The notes under the pieces are model-generated. The model saw only the letters and a list, made by a program, of their open reading frames with translations. It did not search any database and was not told the DNA's origin. This document shows positions 5,902-9,747 of a stretch of DNA of 9,747 bases, one piece after another (positions within the stretch are counted from its first letter, which is position 1; every line of letters starts with the position of its first letter). This stretch comes from Actinomycetota bacterium (GTDB lineage Bacteria > Actinomycetota > Humimicrobiia > Humimicrobiales > Humimicrobiaceae), in contig JALHTA010000145.1 in NCBI GenBank assembly GCA_022865545.1, forward strand, positions 1 through 9,747, written 5' to 3'. The position numbers were made by a program, and so were the translations under genes.

Positions 5902-7345
5902 TCCTATCTTCCTTTCCTTTTAACGGATTTTTTTGTATTTGTTTTTGTATTTGATCAACTAGAGTGTTCAACTCTGAAGTGCTTCTAAAGCCGCGGGGAG
6001 AGCGCGTACGGATAAGAAGGCGGCTCTTTCTTTGGCCAAGAGGCTGAGACAGGACCCACACCTGTCGGTAGGGAAAGTAGAGGACGGCACAGATCCCAAT
6101 AATAAATAATGCTGATGCAATCCAGATAATAATGCTTGCTGGGTCCTGGCTTACTTGAAAACCAGAATACTGGGACTCTTCCACGAAGGTAAACTCTAAA
6201 CCACCTACTATGATTGGTGTGCTAAGTTTGACCAGTCTAAAATCGATTTGGTCGCTTCCCTGTCTTACATCAACAGCTACATGGCCTGCTGGTATAATAA
6301 AGTCTTCTGTATTAACAGCAGAGCTGATTAAACGAATAGATAGACCTGCCTCCAGCAAATCAAAAAAGCCCTCATAGCGCCTGACACCATCTACAACAAA
6401 AGAGCTATCCATTGGTACATTATCATTGAAAATTTCTATTCCATTTATATCCCTGACCTGCATTTTCTTGGCCGGTCCGAAGTATGATTGGTAAAAACGT
6501 ACCCCTTTATATATCATTGGATGATTAACCTGTATTATGGCTTGCTTGACTGGCTGACTGTTCTCATATAATACTACTTCGCTGCGGTAATCTTTAGGCT
6601 TTCCATTATCATAGTATTCATCTACAAAGGAGATCAGCTTAAGTGATAAGGCTGTCTCATGACCGACTTCCCGAATACTACCTACCGGAACACTAAAGCC
6701 TACGTCACGGAAGCCAAAATAGTTGCCGGCAACAAAAGCCAGGACAAATAGGATCAGACTGAAATGGCTAAAATATGTACCCAGCCGGTAATAACGGTTC
6801 TTGTCTGCTGTGATATATGAATTGTTTTTATCACTTTCAGTGCGTGTCCTGTAACCCCGCCCTTTTAATACCTTTTCGGATATCATGGCAGCATCAGCAA
6901 CCGGCACTTGTATATCTTTTAGTTCGGCCTGGGTATTACCAGTGGTGTAAAAATTTTCGCTCTGTTTTACTGCACTTCCCCGTATACTTAAGTTTATACT
7001 TCTCCAGCGATTTAAACTGCAAATAAAAATATTAAGCATCAGCAGCGCACTGACAATAATAAACCATGGGGAGCTAAAGACATTGAACAGGCGAAGTGCT
7101 GATAGAAACGGCGTCCAGACCCCCACCTTGCTTCTGGCTACTGTGTCTATCCAATTATAGTAAGCCTGCGGGTCACTAGCTATTTCTGAAGGTACCTGAA
7201 CAAGCAGGGCTCCCAATAAACTAAGGGCGGTGATAATGAGTATTAGAATAACCGCCAAACGTACTGAGCTAAATAGACGCCATAACCATTGGACAATAGA
7301 TTTAAATGGGCCTGGTTTCTTTTTCTCTTTATATTTACTTATCAT
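5894..7345 (-). CDS. resB: System II cytochrome c biogenesis protein ResB (Ccs1/CcsB)
   Basis: This 483-residue protein has the ResB layout: transmembrane helices near 28-50, 94-112 and 192-210, a large extracytoplasmic domain (about 211-400), a fourth helix near 404-425 and a cytoplasmic tail. Family marks include YFSHFSLILF with H194 in the third helix, VNHPMIYKGVRFYQSYFG (273-290) and QYSGFQVSQDPASIIIW (392-408). ResB pairs with CcsA to deliver heme and hold apocytochromes for ligation. The ATG at 7345 is preceded by TAGGAG with about 10 nt spacing. A good promoter lies at 7457-7485 and a 9-bp inverted repeat sits just upstream of the ribosome site, so expression may be controlled in the leader. 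The tail after residue 430 is basic and ends in Gln/Lys-rich sequence. Confidence 0.95.
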   Translation of the reverse strand: MISKYKEKKKPGPFKSIVQWLWRLFSSVRLAVILILIITALSLLGALLVQVPSEIASDPQAYYNWIDTVARSKVGVWTPFLSALRLFNVFSSPWFIIVSALLMLNIFICSLNRWRSINLSIRGSAVKQSENFYTTGNTQAELKDIQVPVADAAMISEKVLKGRGYRTRTESDKNNSYITADKNRYYRLGTYFSHFSLILFVLAFVAGNYFGFRDVGFSVPVGSIREVGHETALSLKLISFVDEYYDNGKPKDYRSEVVLYENSQPVKQAIIQVNHPMIYKGVRFYQSYFGPAKKMQVRDINGIEIFNDNVPMDSSFVVDGVRRYEGFFDLLEAGLSIRLISSAVNTEDFIIPAGHVAVDVRQGSDQIDFRLVKLSTPIIVGGLEFTFVEESQYSGFQVSQDPASIIIWIASALFIIGICAVLYFPYRQVWVLSQPLGQRKSRLLIRTRSPRGFRSTSELNTLVDQIQKQIQKNPLKGKEDRNV

Positions 7346-7359
7346 TTTTAATAACTCCT

Positions 7360-7382
7360 ATATTAGAAAGTCATTCTAATAT
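7360..7382. promoter_or_regulatory. Inverted repeat next to the resB ribosome-binding site
   Basis: ATATTAGAA (7360-7368) and TTCTAATAT (7374-7382) are perfect 9-bp arms around a 5-nt loop. On the minus strand the hairpin ends immediately before the AGGAG of resB, within the predicted transcript from the promoter at 7457-7485. It could be a translational control hairpin or an operator; neither is shown. Confidence 0.45.
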
Positions 7383-7456
7383 CTTTATCTATGGAAACAA
7401 AAATCATCACTACACAAAGGATAACTAAGAATTTCTACTTCCCTTTTTAAATACTT

Positions 7457-7485
7457 AGTATATCCCTCATGCTTGTGGATGCCAA
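7457..7485 (-). promoter_or_regulatory. Sigma-70 promoter for resB-ccsA
   Basis: On the minus strand TTGGCA (7485-7480) and TATACT (7462-7457) are separated by 17 nt. Each box differs from the consensus at one base. The predicted leader is about 105 nt long and includes the inverted repeat at 7360-7382. The promoter lies downstream of the hairpin ending cytochrome copy A, so resB-ccsA is probably its own transcription unit. Confidence 0.6.
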
Positions 7486-7550
7486 TATTAATTATATGAT
7501 TTAGCTTAAAATAATTACTTTGACTGCTAAATGATTAAACATAATATTAA

Positions 7551-7585
7551 TTAAGGGAGCTGGAAATAATTCCAGCTCCCTTTTA
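7551..7585 (-). terminator. Hairpin terminator after cytochrome copy A
   Basis: A perfect 13-bp stem (7553-7565 with 7570-7582, core GGGAGCTGG/CCAGCTCCC) has a 4-nt loop and lies about 33 nt after the copy A stop. On the minus strand the following tract is TTAATTAAT rather than a clean T run, while the plus-strand side has TTTT, so it may act in both directions. It is homologous to the terminator of copy C. Confidence 0.7.
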
Positions 7586-7617
7586 AATAACTTTACGATT
7601 CATAAAAATGCTAATTC

Positions 7618-8658
7618 TTATTCCAGAGCTTCAAGAGCAGTTTCAAGTAGGAACTTGGTATAGCCTGGATTGTGGATTCCCATGCTCCTGTCTTCCTCAA
7701 CTGTCTTGTAATTCCATAAAGCTCCAGCTTGGTCTGAGGTGAATGTCCCTGCAATACCGGATCCACTTTCACCATCAATTAAACCCTGAGCGACTAGAAG
7801 TACATGTACTTCTTCAAGCAGCTCTTCAATTTCAGTCTGAACTCCATTACGGTCAAAAGATTCGATGTCTTCGTGGCATACTATACACCCTGTCAGATAC
7901 TCTACTGTTTCCTCGTGATATTCATATGTAACATTAAAGCTGTGGCCGCCGGCCTGCTTTCCGTAGGCTGTATCGGTCATATGACATCCAATGCATCCAT
8001 CATCTACATATTCATAATGGATATTGGAACCAACATATTCTTCACCATATCCGCCAACTCCGGCGATCATTGAAGACTGGGGACCATGGTGCGGACCAAA
8101 ACGCGTGGAAGTGATCTCATAATCGCCTCCATCTACTAGAGGCACATCAGCCGGCCTTGGCTGATGACAGGTAGCACATTGATTACTATTTCCCAGGTCA
8201 TAAGTATCTCCTGTAAGCTCAAAAGTCACAGGTTCACTACTGGTCAAAGTCCAATCTGCTGAAGTATATGTATCATGAATACTGTGGCAGGTACGGCAGT
8301 TTATAGGTGATGGATTTTCTACGTCTTCTGAAGCTGTAAATGTACCTGCGGTAATACGCTCAGTATAGCCTTCACTTGTGTGACAACCGGCACAATCAGC
8401 ACCATTTCTTTCGAAAGTCAGGCCTGATCCATGAAGTGAATTTTCCCACTGTACTTCCTTTGACACAATCAGGGTAGTATCATTATGGCAGTCAGTACAC
8501 GAATCGAGCTCAGCAGCAGCAATCTCATCACTGACTACAACAACCTCCTCAACAGAACTGTCATCGCTGGTCTCTACCACTGTAGGACTCGAGCAGGCCA
8601 TAAAGATCAGTCCCACCGATAGGATTAACCCAAATAATATTATCACTTTCTTTTTCAA
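7618..8658 (-). CDS. Hexaheme c-type cytochrome lipoprotein, copy A
   Basis: This 346-residue protein is a paralogue of copy B with six CxxCH heme sites at residues 54-58, 89-93, 121-125, 161-165, 222-226 and 258-262. The lipoprotein signal ends at FMAC22 and an acidic linker follows. Nine non-motif histidines (H76, H128, H190, H191, H214, H239, H248, H285, H329) could complete bis-His coordination. I place the start at TTG 8658 because GAGGGAGG lies 4 nt upstream and the product then begins MKKKVIILFG like copy B. An in-frame ATG at 8709 would add 17 hydrophilic residues before the signal and lacks a ribosome site. It lies 117 nt after the Ig-like protein gene and may be co-transcribed with it. 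The role is electron transfer outside the membrane; substrate and partner are unproven. Confidence 0.9.
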   Translation of the reverse strand: MKKKVIILFGLILSVGLIFMACSSPTVVETSDDSSVEEVVVVSDEIAAAELDSCTDCHNDTTLIVSKEVQWENSLHGSGLTFERNGADCAGCHTSEGYTERITAGTFTASEDVENPSPINCRTCHSIHDTYTSADWTLTSSEPVTFELTGDTYDLGNSNQCATCHQPRPADVPLVDGGDYEITSTRFGPHHGPQSSMIAGVGGYGEEYVGSNIHYEYVDDGCIGCHMTDTAYGKQAGGHSFNVTYEYHEETVEYLTGCIVCHEDIESFDRNGVQTEIEELLEEVHVLLVAQGLIDGESGSGIAGTFTSDQAGALWNYKTVEEDRSMGIHNPGYTKFLLETALEALE

Positions 8659-8775
8659 TTTTCCTCCCTCTAATAAATATTTTTTATTATTGTTACAAAT
8701 ATGTTCCATTCTATGAATGTAAAAATATCATACAAATTAAATAATTTCAATATATTCTAGTCTTTTACTATGAAA

Positions 8776-9456
8776 CTATGGCAATAAACCAAAATTATAT
8801 TGAGTCTCTGGAGTGACTATGACCAGCAGTACTATAATAAATAATATTGCTACACTTATAAACAGTATGAGAGATGCACCCCTTGTTCCTGTTCCACTGG
8901 AAATATGCACCACCATTACTCTATATATAATATATAAAAAAGTACCCCAAACTGCACATATAATGATAACTATAGTTATGATCCATACAATAAAGCTGTT
9001 GGGGAATTCAATACCAATAACAGTTTGATAAAAGGGTTCAGTTTCCCCTGATACAATAACCAGGTTTTCTGCTACAACTGGTTTAGAATTGCTGTCTGAT
9101 TTATAACTAGCCACTACCTGCAAGTCACCTGGCTGGTTAGGAACATAATCGATACTTGCAAATCCTTCTTCGTCAGTTATTGCTTCACCGATCTCCACTA
9201 GGCCATTGATAAAGAAACTTGTTTTAATAAAAAAAATAACCTTTGCATCTTTAACAGGTTCATTGTATTCATTCTCCCTGACTTGAGCAACCAGGGTTAG
9301 TGTTTGGCCTGTAATAACATGTTCTGGAACTTCAATAACTATAGTATTATTAGATATCTGGGTTGAACTGTCTTCAGCCACGGCAATCCCCGGAAAAACC
9401 AGGGAAAAAACTAAAACCAAAATTAAAAACAATAATATAAAATTTCTTCGCAGCAT
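8776..9456 (-). CDS. Membrane-anchored Ig-like domain protein of unknown function
   Basis: This 226-residue protein has a signal peptide (1-27, likely cleavage after AVA). A beta-rich extracytoplasmic domain follows (about 36-138), with an Ig-like or carboxypeptidase-regulatory-like pattern: TLVAQVRE...PVKDAKVIFF...AITDEEGFASIDYVPNQPGDLQVVASY. Two C-terminal helices (about 155-183 and 194-214) would anchor it in the membrane. It has no cysteines or CxxCH sites, so it is not itself a redox carrier of a known type. I chose the ATG at 9456, preceded by GGGAGGAT at 7 nt; a longer frame back to 9549 would run into the upstream gene and place the signal internally. The start follows the stop of the NrfD-type gene by one base, so the two are almost certainly co-translated. 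It may be an accessory or assembly subunit of that membrane complex, which is inference from position only. Confidence 0.75.
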   Translation of the reverse strand: MLRRNFILLFLILVLVFSLVFPGIAVAEDSSTQISNNTIVIEVPEHVITGQTLTLVAQVRENEYNEPVKDAKVIFFIKTSFFINGLVEIGEAITDEEGFASIDYVPNQPGDLQVVASYKSDSNSKPVVAENLVIVSGETEPFYQTVIGIEFPNSFIVWIITIVIIICAVWGTFLYIIYRVMVVHISSGTGTRGASLILFISVAILFIIVLLVIVTPETQYNFGLLP

Positions 9457-9457
9457 A

Positions 9458-9747
9458 TTAATTATCCTCCCGTCCCGATTGTCCAGATATTTGGGGTTTA
9501 TCCTCAATAGGGGCATGCCCGGGGGAAGATCTTTCCTTCCGCTCCTCACTTACCTCCCAGATCGAGATTATGGGAAAGATTTTGGCGAAGAGGGCAACAA
9601 GCAGTACGAAACCTGCCAGGGCTGCTAAAGTGATCGATATTTCCACCAGGGTAGGTTTGTATATGACTGACTCAATTGGTATCTGGGGGGTCTGAAGTGT
9701 ACTAATCACAATAACAAACCGCTTGATCCACATTGCTACAAATATAA
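9458..9747 (-). CDS. NrfD/PsrC/ActC-type membrane subunit (C-terminal part, 5' end beyond window)
   Basis: About 95 C-terminal residues are visible and the frame stays open to the window edge. The segment MWIKRFVIVISTLQTP, then YKPTLVEISITLAALAGF, then LLVALFAKIFPIISIWEV is typical of the end of NrfD-family proteins of the larger PsrC/ActC type. That type usually has ten helices and sits with a ferredoxin-type subunit in quinone-linked complexes. This is a different subtype from the eight-helix NrfD-like protein at 773-1660. A polar tail of about 30 residues follows the last helix. It is translationally close to the Ig-like protein gene (one-base gap). Its catalytic partner subunits would be expected beyond the right edge. 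Confidence 0.75.
   Translation of the reverse strand, partial: IFVAMWIKRFVIVISTLQTPQIPIESVIYKPTLVEISITLAALAGFVLLVALFAKIFPIISIWEVSEERKERSSPGHAPIEDKPQISGQSGREDN

Noticed and set aside
7386..7445. 19-codon plus-strand frame from an ATG in the resB leader
   Set aside because: No ribosome site, no homologous feature seen and located inside a minus-strand leader.
7804..8073. 89-residue plus-strand frame with a twin at 2757-3026
   Set aside because: Both are antisense to the same conserved part of the cytochrome paralogues, so their similarity is inherited from the coding strand.
8659..8709. Upstream ATG extension of cytochrome copy A
   Set aside because: It puts hydrophilic residues before the lipoprotein signal and has no ribosome site, whereas the TTG at 8658 has GAGGGAGG and matches copy B.
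9457..9549. 31-residue N-terminal extension of the Ig-like protein
   Set aside because: It overlaps the NrfD-type gene, lacks signal character and is less well supported than the ATG at 9456 with GGGAGGAT.

Overview
The window holds part of an electron-transfer locus from an anaerobic or facultative bacterium that makes many c-type cytochromes. Eight complete genes lie on the minus strand. One partial gene enters from each edge: a plus-strand cytochrome at the left and a minus-strand NrfD-type membrane protein at the right. The DNA is AT-rich, with GGAGG-type ribosome sites, lipoprotein signals and System II (ResB/CcsA) cytochrome c assembly. These fit a lineage such as Chloroflexota (Dehalococcoidia-like), but the sequence alone does not prove this. 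Other System II users, such as Desulfobacterota or Nitrospirota, remain possible.

Read along the minus strand from the right edge, the order is as follows. First comes the C-terminal end of a polytopic NrfD/PsrC-like quinone-site subunit (9747-9458). One base later starts a membrane-anchored protein with an Ig-like domain (9456-8776) that I do not recognise as part of any described complex. Next is hexaheme lipoprotein cytochrome copy A (8658-7618), with a 3' hairpin. A second operon with its own good promoter carries resB and ccsA (7345-5047, overlapping by 8 nt), the heme delivery and ligation machinery. A lipoprotein made of six 44-residue TolB-like propeller blades follows (4945-4010). 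The last operon is hexaheme lipoprotein cytochrome copy B (3656-2571), then a four-cluster ferredoxin-type subunit (2517-1657), then an eight-helix NrfD-like membrane subunit (1660-773, ATGA overlap). At the left edge the C-terminal part of a third cytochrome, copy C (1-453), converges on this operon.

A plausible joint function is quinone-coupled electron exchange. The NrfD-like subunit would exchange electrons with quinone, the 4x[4Fe-4S] subunit would wire it to the outer face of the membrane, and the lipid-anchored hexaheme cytochrome would be the partner or terminal relay. ResB/CcsA would mature the six hemes of each cytochrome. No molybdopterin enzyme or NrfA-type reductase is visible, so the direction of electron flow and the terminal substrate are unknown.

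The three cytochrome copies are close paralogues (about 86-92% identical over the shared 150 C-terminal residues). They show signs of recombination: a 122-nt tract in copy C is identical to copy B, while the rest of copy C and its 3' hairpin follow copy A. I see no rRNA, tRNA, CRISPR array, transposase or phage gene.
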